NCBI RefSeq assembly: GCF_019428685.1
Contig: NZ_CP080095.1
Span: 2,976,001 to 3,040,000 of the forward strand
From: Paraburkholderia edwinii
GTDB lineage: Bacteria; Pseudomonadota; Gammaproteobacteria; Burkholderiales; Burkholderiaceae
Length of the DNA: 64,000 bases
Direction of reading: 5' to 3'
Under the pieces are notes generated by a model. It had not been told where the DNA came from. It was given only the letters and a program-made list of their open reading frames with translations, and made no database searches. Positions 1 to 8,586 of the stretch are shown here, one piece after another (position 1 is the first letter of the stretch; each line of letters begins with the position of its first letter). A program made the translations under genes and the position numbers.

Positions 1-2
1 AT

Positions 3-1055
3 CCCGACAATGCGCGTGCGCACTACCTGTACGCGCAGGTGCTCGATCAGCAAGGCCGCTACGCGGACGCGCTCAAGCAGGTCGAACAGGCGAAGACGCT
101 CGATCCGCAAGTGCGTTTCACGGATCCCGGCCGCTTCGCGCAAACCGAAGCGCGCATCCGTAGCGACGCCGCGCGCGCCGGTGCGACGCAGACCAATACG
201 ACGCACAATCCGTTCGCGCAGCAGTCGTCCGGCGGCGATCAGCAAACGGCCCTCGCATCCGAAGCGCCGCAACACCATGGGCCTTCGACCGGCATGTGGA
301 TCGGTATCGTCGTGGTGATTGCAGCAATCGCGCTGGTTTTGCGCTGGACGCTGCGCCGCGCGCGTTCGCAAAGCGATTCGAATGCCGACGATGAACGGCG
401 CGAGCAGCTCAAGCGCTCGACAGACTTGCTGAACGAAGTGCGTTCGCTGAAGCTCGACGTGCGGTTGTCGACCACACCGGGCCACGAGCAGCTCGAAAAA
501 GAAGTCGAAGGCATGGAAGCGCAACTGCGCGACGTGGTGCAGGGCTTGTCGGATCGCAAGAATCCGGTGCCGCCGTATCAGGTCGACGAACTCGAACGGC
601 AGGTCGCGAGTTTGAAGGCACGTGCCGAAGGCCGTCCCGATCCGAACGCAGCTGCCGCGCCCGCGCAGAACTATTCGAGCGATTCGTCGTTCGCGCGTGA
701 AGCGGATGCCAATTTCGGCCGGCAAGTGCCTCCGGGGCAGCAACCCTACCCGTATCCGCCGCAGCAACAGCAACCGCCTGTGATCATCCAGCAAGGCGGC
801 GGCGGGTTCGGTGGCGGCATGGGTGGACTGCTGACGGGCGTGCTGCTGGGCGAAGCGCTGAACTCGGGGCGTGACCGCGTGATCGAGCGCGACGTCATCG
901 TCGACGACGACGAACGCCGTCGTCGCGCTGGCGGCGACAACTCGTCGGTCGACTTCGGTCAGGGATCGAACGATTGGGACGACGGCAGCGGCGGCGGTGG
1001 CGGTGATGTCGATATGGGCAGCGACGATTCAGGCGGATGGAACGACAATACCTGA
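3..1055 (+). CDS. TPR-repeat membrane protein, 5' end cut by window
   Basis: The reading frame is already open at base 3, so the N-terminus lies outside the window. The visible start (PDNARAHYLYAQVLDQQGRY) has the spacing of a tetratricopeptide repeat helix pair, followed by a hydrophobic helix (about bases 294-360, core IGIVVVIAAIALVLRW) and a basic stop-transfer stretch. The rest is presumably a soluble tail: a charged, probably coiled-coil part, then Pro/Gln-rich and Gly-rich stretches, and an acidic Gly/Asp/Ser tail at the C-terminus. TPR proteins are scaffolds, but nothing here tells the partner. The function is unknown. A strong bidirectional terminator follows the stop. Confidence 0.75.
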   Translation, partial: PDNARAHYLYAQVLDQQGRYADALKQVEQAKTLDPQVRFTDPGRFAQTEARIRSDAARAGATQTNTTHNPFAQQSSGGDQQTALASEAPQHHGPSTGMWIGIVVVIAAIALVLRWTLRRARSQSDSNADDERREQLKRSTDLLNEVRSLKLDVRLSTTPGHEQLEKEVEGMEAQLRDVVQGLSDRKNPVPPYQVDELERQVASLKARAEGRPDPNAAAAPAQNYSSDSSFAREADANFGRQVPPGQQPYPYPPQQQQPPVIIQQGGGGFGGGMGGLLTGVLLGEALNSGRDRVIERDVIVDDDERRRRAGGDNSSVDFGQGSNDWDDGSGGGGGDVDMGSDDSGGWNDNT

Positions 1056-1126
1056 GCGGCCTCGAATCACATCAAGGCACGCGGCACCCGCCCTCGCAGG
1101 CGGCCGTGTGAGCCACGAAACACCAG

Positions 1127-1165
1127 GCAAAAGCCCCATCGAATACGATGGGGCTTTTGCTTTTT
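1127..1165. terminator. Bidirectional intrinsic terminator
   Basis: A perfect 15-bp stem (1127-1141 paired with 1146-1160) with a 4-base loop is followed by five T residues on the + strand. A-rich sequence inside the left arm gives T residues on the - strand too. It lies between the convergent TPR gene and methyltransferase gene, so it probably ends both transcripts. Confidence 0.93.
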
Positions 1166-1181
1166 AGTGATTGATCCGTCG

Positions 1182-1958
1182 TTACACGGCGGCGGCGTAT
1201 CCGACGTACACGCGCGTCTCATACGCGATCTCCACACTGCCGTCGTGCTGCGTGCGATCGAACAGATCGCGCAACGCGTCCAGCATCGGCTCGTGGTTCG
1301 GATGGCCTTGCTTCGGTGCATACGATGACGACATGAGCCGCCCTTTGAGCCCGTCGAAATCAAGCGATTGAGCGTTCGCGAAGCACCCTTTGTGAGCGAA
1401 TTCGGAGCCGAACCATGCGGCCATCGATTGATCATCGCCGTAGCGTTCGGCTACCGCCTGATAATCGGTGCTGTAGTGCTGCAGCAGTGCTTCATAGTCG
1501 CTTAGAAACGGCGAACCGTCGAGCAGCCGGCTATTCCACATCAGCGCGATGAGACCGCGGGGCTTCAGGATGCGCGCGAATTCGCGGCGCGTGGTGACGG
1601 GATCGAACCAGTGAAACGCCTGTGCCGCGATGACGAGCTCGACGCTGGCGTCGGCGAGCGTCGTTGCCTCAGCGGTGCCGGCGACGCTCGAAAAGCCGTC
1701 ATACGATGCGAGCCACGCGTCGGCTGATGCGCGCATGGCGTCGTTGGGCTCGACCGCAACGACCGGATGGCCGGCGTCGAGAAAGACCTTGGCCGAGATG
1801 CCCGTGCCGGCTCCGATATCGGCGACGCGCGCGCCCGGCGCGAGCCCGCAGGTGTCGTGCAGGAACGTGACGATTTCGCGCGGATACGTGGGGCGAAACT
1901 TGACGTAGTCGGCGACGCGGTCGGAGAAGCGCTGGGTGGAATTGGCAAACGTCGGCAT
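1182..1958 (-). CDS. Class I SAM-dependent methyltransferase
   Basis: The 258-residue protein has the seven-strand methyltransferase fold signature: motif I DIGAGTG at residues 47-53 and the acidic end of strand 2 (VAVEP, Glu70) that binds the SAM ribose. The sequence AFHWFDP after motif IV is typical of the Methyltransf_11 / UbiE-like subgroup often annotated as trans-aconitate- or ubiquinone-type enzymes. The substrate cannot be read from the sequence. It is transcribed alone toward the shared terminator. The start is the ATG that gives the usual short N-terminus (MPTFANSTQRFSDRVADYVK). Confidence 0.85.
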   Translation of the reverse strand: MPTFANSTQRFSDRVADYVKFRPTYPREIVTFLHDTCGLAPGARVADIGAGTGISAKVFLDAGHPVVAVEPNDAMRASADAWLASYDGFSSVAGTAEATTLADASVELVIAAQAFHWFDPVTTRREFARILKPRGLIALMWNSRLLDGSPFLSDYEALLQHYSTDYQAVAERYGDDQSMAAWFGSEFAHKGCFANAQSLDFDGLKGRLMSSSYAPKQGHPNHEPMLDALRDLFDRTQHDGSVEIAYETRVYVGYAAAV

Positions 1959-2018
1959 GGTTGTCTCCGTTCGTAGCGGGTGCTTTGGCTGGGAACCTCA
2001 CGTTACGCGAGTTCGGCT

Positions 2019-2039
2019 AGCACTGCATGACGCAGTGCT
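2019..2039. other. Hairpin next to the small ORF stop
   Basis: An 8-bp perfect stem (2019-2026 with 2032-2039, loop ATGAC) abuts the stop codon of the 59-codon gene on the - strand. It has no clear T-tract, so it may stabilise or weakly terminate that transcript. Confidence 0.45.
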
Positions 2040-2040
2040 T

Positions 2041-2220
2041 TCATCCGCCACCTAGCAGGCGTAGCAGGTTCCAGAGAAATTTGCAGACCAGCACGATCAA
2101 TTCCCACAAGCGGACCAGTTGATCCCAGCCCGAAACTTCCATCGTCACCCCGTTGTGTGTGAAGCGCTGGTCGCACGCCTCAACTGCGTCGTGAACAGGC
2201 TCCCGAGCGGCATTCGCCAT
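2041..2220 (-). CDS. Small hypothetical membrane-associated protein (59 aa)
   Basis: This is an open frame of 59 codons with an ATG start and TGA stop, divergent from the PAAR gene. The N-terminal half is soluble and charged. The C-terminal half (SGWDQLVRLWELIVLVCKFL and on) is a Trp/Leu-rich helix ending in Gly-Gly-Gly, compatible with one membrane-inserted or amphipathic segment. A hairpin sits right after the stop. I do not recognise the family. Its place beside an effector-immunity module makes it a candidate accessory gene, but it may also be a chance frame in GC-rich DNA. Confidence 0.4.
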   Translation of the reverse strand: MANAAREPVHDAVEACDQRFTHNGVTMEVSGWDQLVRLWELIVLVCKFLWNLLRLLGGG

Positions 2221-2382
2221 CGCCGACGCAAGACTACTCCTACACGTCCCCTACCCTTCACCGACTTCAGTTTCAGGACTTACTGATAGGCAACACGATC
2301 GCCAACCGCGATGATGTTACCCGCTTGCAGGCGCATTCGCGATCTTGTCGCCGCGTCCATCTCACACGGAACCATCGAATTC

Positions 2383-2925
2383 ATGATCCGCTATTTTCTC
2401 GCGAAGGGAGATCGCGCCGGGGGCGCGACGATCATCGACGGACTCAAGCAGGTGACCTGCTCGAATCCGCCGCCACGTGTCGAAATCGCGACACTCGGCA
2501 TGAAAACGTACTGCACAACCTGCAAACGCGAAGGGTTCATTGCACCGAAAGGTCCGCGTCGCAAGGGAACGGCACCCAACGGCAAAGAGTGGGCGTTGAG
2601 CGGCGACGTCAATATTTGCGGCTGCAATCCCGCACCTGTCTTTTATGCCGAACGCGGGATGATGGTGACACTTGCGCCGCATGAGATTGAAGCGTGGAGA
2701 CAAGCGGCTGGGCTTCCTCCGCTTGCGGAATCCACACGCGCACGCCGCCAGTATGACGAACTGATCGTGCTGAAAGACGAGCAAGGTCATCCTGTCGCCA
2801 ATCAGCGCTACAGGATCGAAACGGCTGACGGACAGATCTTCGAGGGAGTGACAAACAACGCCGGCGAAACGACGCGAATTCGCACGGATGGCCCTACGCA
2901 ATTATTCATCGAACTATTGGTGTAA
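2383..2925 (+). CDS. PAAR-domain T6SS tip protein with C-terminal TTR-like extension
   Basis: The protein has 180 residues. The N-terminal two thirds carry PAAR-type features of Burkholderia tip proteins: GDRAGGATIIDG near the start, paired cysteines (YCTTCKREG), the GPRRKGTAPNGKEWALSGD stretch and CGCNPAP. PAAR proteins sharpen the VgrG spike and carry cargo. The last 55 residues (VLKDEQGHPVANQRYRIETA) look like the transthyretin/carboxypeptidase-regulatory-like extension that recruits separate effectors. The ATG at 2383 is chosen because it begins the conserved MIRYF start; the frame is open back to 2311. The next gene starts 2 bases after the stop, so the two are surely cotranscribed. Confidence 0.82.
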   Translation: MIRYFLAKGDRAGGATIIDGLKQVTCSNPPPRVEIATLGMKTYCTTCKREGFIAPKGPRRKGTAPNGKEWALSGDVNICGCNPAPVFYAERGMMVTLAPHEIEAWRQAAGLPPLAESTRARRQYDELIVLKDEQGHPVANQRYRIETADGQIFEGVTNNAGETTRIRTDGPTQLFIELLV

Positions 2926-2927
2926 GC

Positions 2928-3677
2928 ATGTCCGACTTCTTGCGTAACTCTATCGCCACCACGAATCAGCACGAACGCACGCATACGGCTACCGTTGACA
3001 CTCGCTATGTGCGATTACCCGAGGACACCAAAGGGTGGCTGCTAATCAAACTCTCACCTTCACACACGGACGCATTCATTTGCGAATACACGAAGGTGAC
3101 CATGGTGAAGTCTGAAGGTGGTCGGACCTATTTCAAGGTAGCGGATGGCCTGAGTTCCGTCGGGCTCACAGCGAGCCTCAGTGACGAAAACGCGAAGAGG
3201 CTTCTCCTGAAGACGCCGCCAAGCACGGCAGTCGCAACGGTGAAAGTGAAATACGGTGCACGCAAGGAAGAGCATTCGCCGTTCAAAGGACCTTTGCTCC
3301 AGCAATGGGGCACATTGAACGTAGGCAGCCAGCCGATAACAGTCACGCTCAATAGTAGATGGACGGGAGAATTCACTCCCATTCCGGCTGGTGTTCATCG
3401 CATCATGGCGCCGGACTACTCACATGCAGAGTCGTCGACGCTCGGCTATCGAAACACGCACCCGGGAAGGATCAAGGCCAACGACGTCTGGTTTCCCATT
3501 GAACTGGCCGGAACCAAAGGCAACTCGACGCGATACGTTCATATTGGCCATCTGTCGGAAGGCTGCGTCACTGTCCATCAGATCGAGCGATGGAACGATG
3601 TCTACAACTTCCTCATCTCACATCGGTTACCGAATACAGATGGGAAATATGTGGCGCTGCTGGAGGTAACAAAGTGA
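2928..3677 (+). CDS. Putative T6SS effector with L,D-transpeptidase-like (Tlde1/YkuD-type) motif
   Basis: The protein has 249 residues. The C-terminal half contains VHIGHLSEGCVTVH, with His205, Ser210 and Cys213 arranged like the H...(S/T)xGC catalytic motif of L,D-transpeptidases and of the T6SS peptidoglycan effector Tlde1 (DUF2778). A preceding GEFTPIPAGVHRI segment resembles the strand pair before that active site. No signal peptide is visible, which fits delivery by a PAAR tip. It follows the PAAR gene by 2 bases, and its stop overlaps the GTG start of an exported small protein, the usual order tip-toxin-immunity. Action on the peptide stems of a rival's cell wall is inference; the first 110 residues are unassigned. 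Confidence 0.65.
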   Translation: MSDFLRNSIATTNQHERTHTATVDTRYVRLPEDTKGWLLIKLSPSHTDAFICEYTKVTMVKSEGGRTYFKVADGLSSVGLTASLSDENAKRLLLKTPPSTAVATVKVKYGARKEEHSPFKGPLLQQWGTLNVGSQPITVTLNSRWTGEFTPIPAGVHRIMAPDYSHAESSTLGYRNTHPGRIKANDVWFPIELAGTKGNSTRYVHIGHLSEGCVTVHQIERWNDVYNFLISHRLPNTDGKYVALLEVTK

Positions 3678-4105
3678 AGGTCCTCATTGCCCTTTCCCTC
3701 GCCGCGTCGCTGAATAGTGCGGCAAAAGCGCAAGCGGCACCCGAGCCGCCACTGGTATGCGGTGATTTCCTTAAGCAACTCGATCTGCAACGCCCCGATG
3801 TCAAATTTGCCAGTTGTGGATCGATGCGTGACGGTGCTCAACCCGATGGGCTGGAAGCCGTCTATCGGGTGGAAGGCAAGGATATCGCCAAGGTTGAAAA
3901 CTGGCTGATCCGGGTCGCAAAGGTGAAGCGTCTAGTATTTGCGTGCTGTGGCTGGCAAACTCCTAACCACGGGACGCTTAGAGACAGAAATGGTTCGACG
4001 TACCTCATCAGCATGGGTGGAGAGGCGCTCGTCAGTCAGAGAAGGGACTTCTCGAAAATTCCGTATCTGAACGTGTACGTGAGGCACTACCTCTATACGC
4101 CCTGA
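3674..4105 (+). CDS. Exported putative immunity protein (DUF4952-like)
   Basis: Translation is placed at GTG 3674, which overlaps the effector stop (GTGA) and gives a signal peptide: basic start, hydrophobic core LIALSLAASL, cleavage near AKAQA/AP. The mature part (about 120 residues) has CGDFLKQL, an alternating YRVEGKDIAKVENWL segment and the striking FACCGW motif. These match my recollection of the DUF4952 family. A periplasmic product directly after a peptidoglycan-type toxin is the expected layout for an immunity protein. The family call and the role are both inferred; the start, export signal and coupling are seen directly. Confidence 0.62.
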   Translation: MKVLIALSLAASLNSAAKAQAAPEPPLVCGDFLKQLDLQRPDVKFASCGSMRDGAQPDGLEAVYRVEGKDIAKVENWLIRVAKVKRLVFACCGWQTPNHGTLRDRNGSTYLISMGGEALVSQRRDFSKIPYLNVYVRHYLYTP

Positions 4106-4312
4106 GCGGAATGAGCGCAGCAGGCGGATAAATCGTAGCCGGCCCGCTCAAAAGAAGGTGTTATGCCCAACCGAGAGGCGCGCGTAGCGCGCGAAGCGGG
4201 ATGAATGAGTGCCTTGTCACTGGGGAATGTGGTGCGATGAGTCAGTGGGTCCGCGCACCACTATCTTTACTGTGCGGGGTTCCCGCTTAGTACCCGAGGC
4301 GCCTTTCTTTTG

Positions 4313-4365
4313 CCTACTTTTCTTTGGCAAGACAAAGAAAAGTAGGTGCCGCCCCGCACAGGGGC
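4313..4365. repeat. REP-like double hairpin element
   Basis: A perfect 14-bp inverted repeat (4313-4326 with 4333-4346, loop GCAAGA) is followed by a second small hairpin GCCCC-GCACA-GGGGC (4351-4365). The element lies between the convergent immunity gene and potI. As I recall, near-identical CTACTTTTCTTTG...CAAAGAAAAGTAG sequences recur between genes in Burkholderia-group genomes, so this is probably a dispersed extragenic palindrome that also works as a transcription stop. The remainder of 4106-4469 shows no gene, only A/C-rich repeats of GCAAACAAA near 4415. Confidence 0.7.
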
Positions 4366-4469
4366 AACGCTTGCGCCGCGAGGCGAAATCGCGGATGCCA
4401 GCGACGGCGCGTCGCAAACAAAGCAAACAAAGCAAGCGAACAAACAAACCACAAGCAGCTCGCCGCGCC

Positions 4470-5288
4470 CTAAGCGGCCATCTCCAGCCTACGCTTCTCC
4501 GCCCGCTGCATAAACACATTCGCAGCAACCACCCCAACGGAAACGACAGCGATAAACAGCGTCGCCAACGCATTCATCTCCGGGTTCAACCCAAGCCGCA
4601 CGCGCGAGAAAACGACCAAAGGCAACGTCGTCGACCCAGGCCCCGACAAAAACGCAGACAGCACGAGATCATCGATAGAGAGGGTAAAAGACAGCAACCA
4701 CCCCGCGACCAGGGCCTGAGAAATCAACGGCAGCGTCACGCTAAAAAACACTCGCAATGGCGTCGCGCCAAGGTCGAGAGCAGCTTCCTCAAGCGAAGGA
4801 TGCAAATCCCGCACACGCGACTGCACAATAATCGCGACATACGACATACAAAGCATCACATGCCCGATCCAGATCGTGAGGATCCCACGGCCGGCGGGCC
4901 ACCCAAGCCACTGCGCCATTTCGACGAACAGCAGCAGCAACGAAATGCCCTGAATGACTTCGGGAATCACCAGCGGCGCATTGATCATCCCCGTATAAAG
5001 CGTAAACCCGCGAAACCGCCCCATGCGGGCAAGCACAAACCCAGCCCAGGTACCAATAAACACAGAAGCAAATGCAGTCAGCAACGCCACCCGCAACGAC
5101 AGCCACGCAGCCGCGATCAACTCATCGTCCTGCAGCAACGCCGCATACCAGCGCGTCGAAAACCGCGTCCACACGGTGACGAGCTGCGATTCGTTGAACG
5201 AGTAAACAACGAGACTGACGATCGGGATATAAAGAAACAGAAACCCAATCCCCAAAGCAAGAATCTGCAACCACCGATTCGGCTTCAT
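4470..5288 (-). CDS. potI: Polyamine ABC transporter permease PotI
   Basis: A 272-residue inner-membrane protein with about six hydrophobic helices. It has the binding-protein-dependent transport EAA loop (EEAALDLGATPLRVF, about residues 165-180) that docks onto the ATPase. MKPNRWLQILALGIGFLFLY and FNESQLVTVWTRFSTRWYA are typical of the PotC/PotI type subunit. It is the last gene of the pot operon, and its ATG overlaps the potH stop by 4 bases, so it is translationally coupled. The REP-like hairpin lies downstream. Confidence 0.93.
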   Translation of the reverse strand: MKPNRWLQILALGIGFLFLYIPIVSLVVYSFNESQLVTVWTRFSTRWYAALLQDDELIAAAWLSLRVALLTAFASVFIGTWAGFVLARMGRFRGFTLYTGMINAPLVIPEVIQGISLLLLFVEMAQWLGWPAGRGILTIWIGHVMLCMSYVAIIVQSRVRDLHPSLEEAALDLGATPLRVFFSVTLPLISQALVAGWLLSFTLSIDDLVLSAFLSGPGSTTLPLVVFSRVRLGLNPEMNALATLFIAVVSVGVVAANVFMQRAEKRRLEMAA

Positions 5289-6217
5289 CCGCGCTTATCC
5301 TCCAACGCTTTCGCCTGCGAATGCTGAAACAGCGCCATCGGCACCAGCAGCAGCAGCAGCACCATCGCGCAGGTCACCGCGGACGCCATCGGCCAGTCCG
5401 CATTGTCGAAGAACTCATTCCACATCACGCGGCCGATCATCAGCGTATTCGCGCCGCCGAGCAGTTCCGGAATCACGTACTCGCCGACCGCCGGAATAAA
5501 CACGAGCATGCAGCCCGCGATAATCCCGTTCTTCGACAGCGGCAGCGTGATCTGCCAGAACGCCTTCCACGGCTTCGCGCCGAGGTCGTAGGCAGCTTCG
5601 AGCAGCGTCAGGTCCATCTTCACGAGATGCGCGTAAAGCGGCATCACGAGAAACGGCAGGTACGAATACACCATGCCGATATACACGCCGGTATTCGTGC
5701 GATACAGCTCGATCGGCGCATGAATCAGCCCGATCATCATCAGGAAATTATTGAGCAAGCCGTTGTTCTTCAGGATGCCGATCCATGCATACACGCGAAT
5801 CAGGAACGACGTCCAGAACGGCAGCATCACCAGCATCATCAGGATGTTGCGCGAGGCCGGATTCGAGCGCGCGATGTAATACGCCATCGGGTAGCCGATC
5901 AGCAGACAAAGTAGCGTCGTCACCGCGGCGACCAGCAGCGAATTCAGATAGGTCGCGAAATACAGGCTGTCCTGAAACAGAAACGCGTAATGCGAGAAGT
6001 CGAGCGCGATATTGAGCACGCCCTCCTTGAACGCCGTCAACTGCGTATAAGGCGGAATGCCGAGCTGCTGATCCGCGAAGCTGATCTTCACGACCAGCAG
6101 AAACGGCACAAGGAAAAACAGCAGCAGCCAGATAAACGGCCCCGCCACGACCGCGGTTCTTCCCGTCAGCCGGAAGCGCCGCGCCGGCCACGTCGCGATT
6201 GCGTTCAGCGTGCTCAT
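5285..6217 (-). CDS. potH: Polyamine ABC transporter permease PotH
   Basis: This is a 310-residue inner-membrane permease with a cytoplasmic N-terminus and six predicted helices. The EAA loop reads LLEAAYDLGAKPWKAFWQIT. The frame is open further upstream, but ATG 6217 (MSTLNAIATW) overlaps the potG stop as ATGA and gives the family's N-terminus, so that start is preferred. It pairs with PotI to form the channel for putrescine or a related polyamine. Confidence 0.93.
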   Translation of the reverse strand: MSTLNAIATWPARRFRLTGRTAVVAGPFIWLLLFFLVPFLLVVKISFADQQLGIPPYTQLTAFKEGVLNIALDFSHYAFLFQDSLYFATYLNSLLVAAVTTLLCLLIGYPMAYYIARSNPASRNILMMLVMLPFWTSFLIRVYAWIGILKNNGLLNNFLMMIGLIHAPIELYRTNTGVYIGMVYSYLPFLVMPLYAHLVKMDLTLLEAAYDLGAKPWKAFWQITLPLSKNGIIAGCMLVFIPAVGEYVIPELLGGANTLMIGRVMWNEFFDNADWPMASAVTCAMVLLLLLVPMALFQHSQAKALEDKRG

Positions 6218-7377
6218 GACGTCAGCACCACGCCAGCCGACGCGCTCCAGCGTACGTACACTTCGTCGCCCCACGTCGGCGTTTCGATCTCGCTCAGCGC
6301 GAGGCTCGATACGTTCGCCACCACCGTCTTGCCGCTCTCGAGCTTCACGTGATACAGCGAGTAACCGCCCATATACGCGATGTTCATCACAACGCCCTTG
6401 CCCCAGTTGAACGCGCCCTCGGGCGGCTTGCGCGTGAGCGCGATGCGCTCGGGCCGCACCGAGATCGTCACCGGCATGCCGAGCGGCCCCGTGATGCCGT
6501 GGCTCACATACAAGCGCACGGGCAGTTCGGGCGTTTCGATGTACACGTGGTCGGGCTCATCTTCGACCACATTGCCGTCGAACAGATTCGTCGAGCCGAT
6601 GAATTCCGCGGAGAAACGGCTATTCGGATATTCGTAGACCTCGTTCGGCGTGCCGATTTGCACGATCTCGCCTTCGCTCATCACCGCGAGGCGCCCCGCC
6701 ATCGTCATCGCTTCTTCCTGATCGTGCGTGACCATGATGCAGGTCACGCCGACCTGATCGAGGATGTTGATGAGTTCGATCTGCGTACGCTGGCGGATCT
6801 GCTTGTCGAGCGCCGACATCGGTTCGTCGAGCAGCAGCAGTTTCGGCCGCTTGACGAGGCTGCGCGCGAGCGCCACGCGCTGCTGCTGGCCGCCCGATAG
6901 CTGATGCGGCTTGCGCTGCGCGAAGCGCCCCATCTGCACGAGTTCGAGCGCCGCATGCACGCGCTCGCGCAGCTCTGCCTTCGGCACGCCCTCCTGCTTC
7001 AAGCCGAAGGCGACGTTCGATTCGACCGTCATATGCGGGAACAGCGCATACGACTGGAACATCATGTTGGTCGGACGCCGGTACGGCGGCAGGTGCGCGA
7101 GATCCTCACCGTCGATCAGGATCTTGCCCGACGTGACGGTTTCGAGGCCCGCGAGCATGCGCAGCAGCGTGGACTTGCCGCAGCCCGAACTGCCGAGCAG
7201 CGCGAACAGTTCGCCCTTTTTCACGGACAGGTTCACGCCTTTGACGGCCACGGTCTCGCCGAACTTCTTCACGACGTCGACGATCTGCACGAAGTTTTCC
7301 GCTGCGTGATCCGCAGCGGCAGAATTGCCCTGAGGCAGCGTACCGGCCCCCGCCGGCGCGCCAGACTGATCGCTCAT
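6214..7377 (-). CDS. potG: Polyamine ABC transporter ATP-binding protein PotG
   Basis: The 387-residue ATPase has Walker A GSSGCGKST at residues 62-70, the ABC signature LSGGQQQRVALA, Walker B LLLLDEP and the switch histidine VTHDQEEA. The C-terminal third is the TOBE regulatory domain (VTISVRPERIAL). An N-terminal tail of about 28 Ala/Ser-rich residues precedes the domain, as is common in PotG. It energises the PotHI channel. About 105 bases separate it from potF, with a weak hairpin (AAGCCC...GGGCTT near 7408-7437) that could lower expression relative to the binding protein. Confidence 0.94.
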   Translation of the reverse strand: MSDQSGAPAGAGTLPQGNSAAADHAAENFVQIVDVVKKFGETVAVKGVNLSVKKGELFALLGSSGCGKSTLLRMLAGLETVTSGKILIDGEDLAHLPPYRRPTNMMFQSYALFPHMTVESNVAFGLKQEGVPKAELRERVHAALELVQMGRFAQRKPHQLSGGQQQRVALARSLVKRPKLLLLDEPMSALDKQIRQRTQIELINILDQVGVTCIMVTHDQEEAMTMAGRLAVMSEGEIVQIGTPNEVYEYPNSRFSAEFIGSTNLFDGNVVEDEPDHVYIETPELPVRLYVSHGITGPLGMPVTISVRPERIALTRKPPEGAFNWGKGVVMNIAYMGGYSLYHVKLESGKTVVANVSSLALSEIETPTWGDEVYVRWSASAGVVLTS

Positions 7378-7482
7378 GATGTGCTGCTTTCCTGCTGCAT
7401 TTGACGAACAAAGCCCCCGGTGGACGCCGAGGGCTTAGGGATGAGGCGGACCCGCACGCTGGCGGCGCTTTATCGAGGACGC

Positions 7483-8586
7483 TTACCGGCCGGACTTGAA
7501 CTCCGTCCACAGCCGCGTCTGCAGCCGCTGGATTTCAGGCGGCAGCGGCTTCAGCAGAAACAGCGTCTTCACCACTTCGGGCGGTGGATAAACGGCCGGA
7601 TCGTTCGCGACGTCCTTGTCGACATACTTGCGCGCTTCGGCGTTCGCGCTCGGATAGTAGACCGCATTCGTGATCGCCGCGTGTACCTGCGGCGTCTCGA
7701 TGTAGTTGATCCACGCGAGCGCGGCTTCCTTGTTCTTCGCATCCTTCGGGATCGCCATTACGTCGAACCAGACCGGTGCGCCACCCTTCGGAATGTAATA
7801 CTCGATCTTGTACGGCTTTTTCGCCTCGACCGCGCGGTGCTTCGCAATCACGACGTCGCCCGACCAGCCGTACGCGAAGCAGATGTCGCCGCCCACCAGG
7901 TCGTTGATATAGCCCGACGAGTTGAACTGCGTGATGTACGGGCGGATTTTCTTCAGCATCTCGAGCGCGGCGCGATAGTCGGCCGGGTTCGTGCTCATCG
8001 GGTCCTTGCCCATATAGTGCAGCGCGGCCGCGAACATCTGGTCCGGCGCGTCGAGCACCGACACGCCGCACGCCTTCAGCTTCGAAATGTTTTCGGGCTT
8101 GAAGAGGACGTCCCAGCTATCGAGTGCAACGTTCTTGCCGAGAATCTGCTGTGCCTTCGTGACGTTGTAGCCGAGGCCGGTCGTACCGTACGCCCAGGGC
8201 ACGGTGAACTGGTTGCCGGGGTCGGCGCCGGCGACGAGCGCCATCAGCGACGGGTCGAGATATTTGAGGTTCGGGATCTTCGATTTGTCGAGCGGCGCGA
8301 AGATGCCGGCCGCGATCTGCTTGCCCGCGTAGTTGCTGGTCGGCACGACGATGTCGTAGCCCGAGTTGCCGGTGAGGAGCTTGGCCTGCAGCGTGTCGTC
8401 GCTGTCGTAGTTGTCGTACTTGACCTGAATTCCGGTCTGCTTCTGGAAGTTCGGAATAGTGTCCTTGGCGATGTAGTCCGACCAGTTGTACACATTCAAT
8501 TGCGTATCTTTTGCCGCGGCCGGCAACCAGGGCGCGGCACACAGCACACATGCCGCAACCAACCGGCCCAACACCAGTTTGTTCAT
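7483..8586 (-). CDS. potF: Periplasmic polyamine-binding protein PotF
   Basis: The 367-residue protein begins with a signal peptide (MNKLVLGRLVAACVLCAAPW, cleavage near AAA/KD). The mature part has LNVYNWSDYIA and FQKQTGIQVKYDNYDSDDTL, hallmark segments of the PotD/PotF spermidine/putrescine-binding family. PotF proteins mainly bind putrescine; the exact ligand is inferred. It is the first gene of the potFGHI operon. Confidence 0.93.
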   Translation of the reverse strand: MNKLVLGRLVAACVLCAAPWLPAAAKDTQLNVYNWSDYIAKDTIPNFQKQTGIQVKYDNYDSDDTLQAKLLTGNSGYDIVVPTSNYAGKQIAAGIFAPLDKSKIPNLKYLDPSLMALVAGADPGNQFTVPWAYGTTGLGYNVTKAQQILGKNVALDSWDVLFKPENISKLKACGVSVLDAPDQMFAAALHYMGKDPMSTNPADYRAALEMLKKIRPYITQFNSSGYINDLVGGDICFAYGWSGDVVIAKHRAVEAKKPYKIEYYIPKGGAPVWFDVMAIPKDAKNKEAALAWINYIETPQVHAAITNAVYYPSANAEARKYVDKDVANDPAVYPPPEVVKTLFLLKPLPPEIQRLQTRLWTEFKSGR

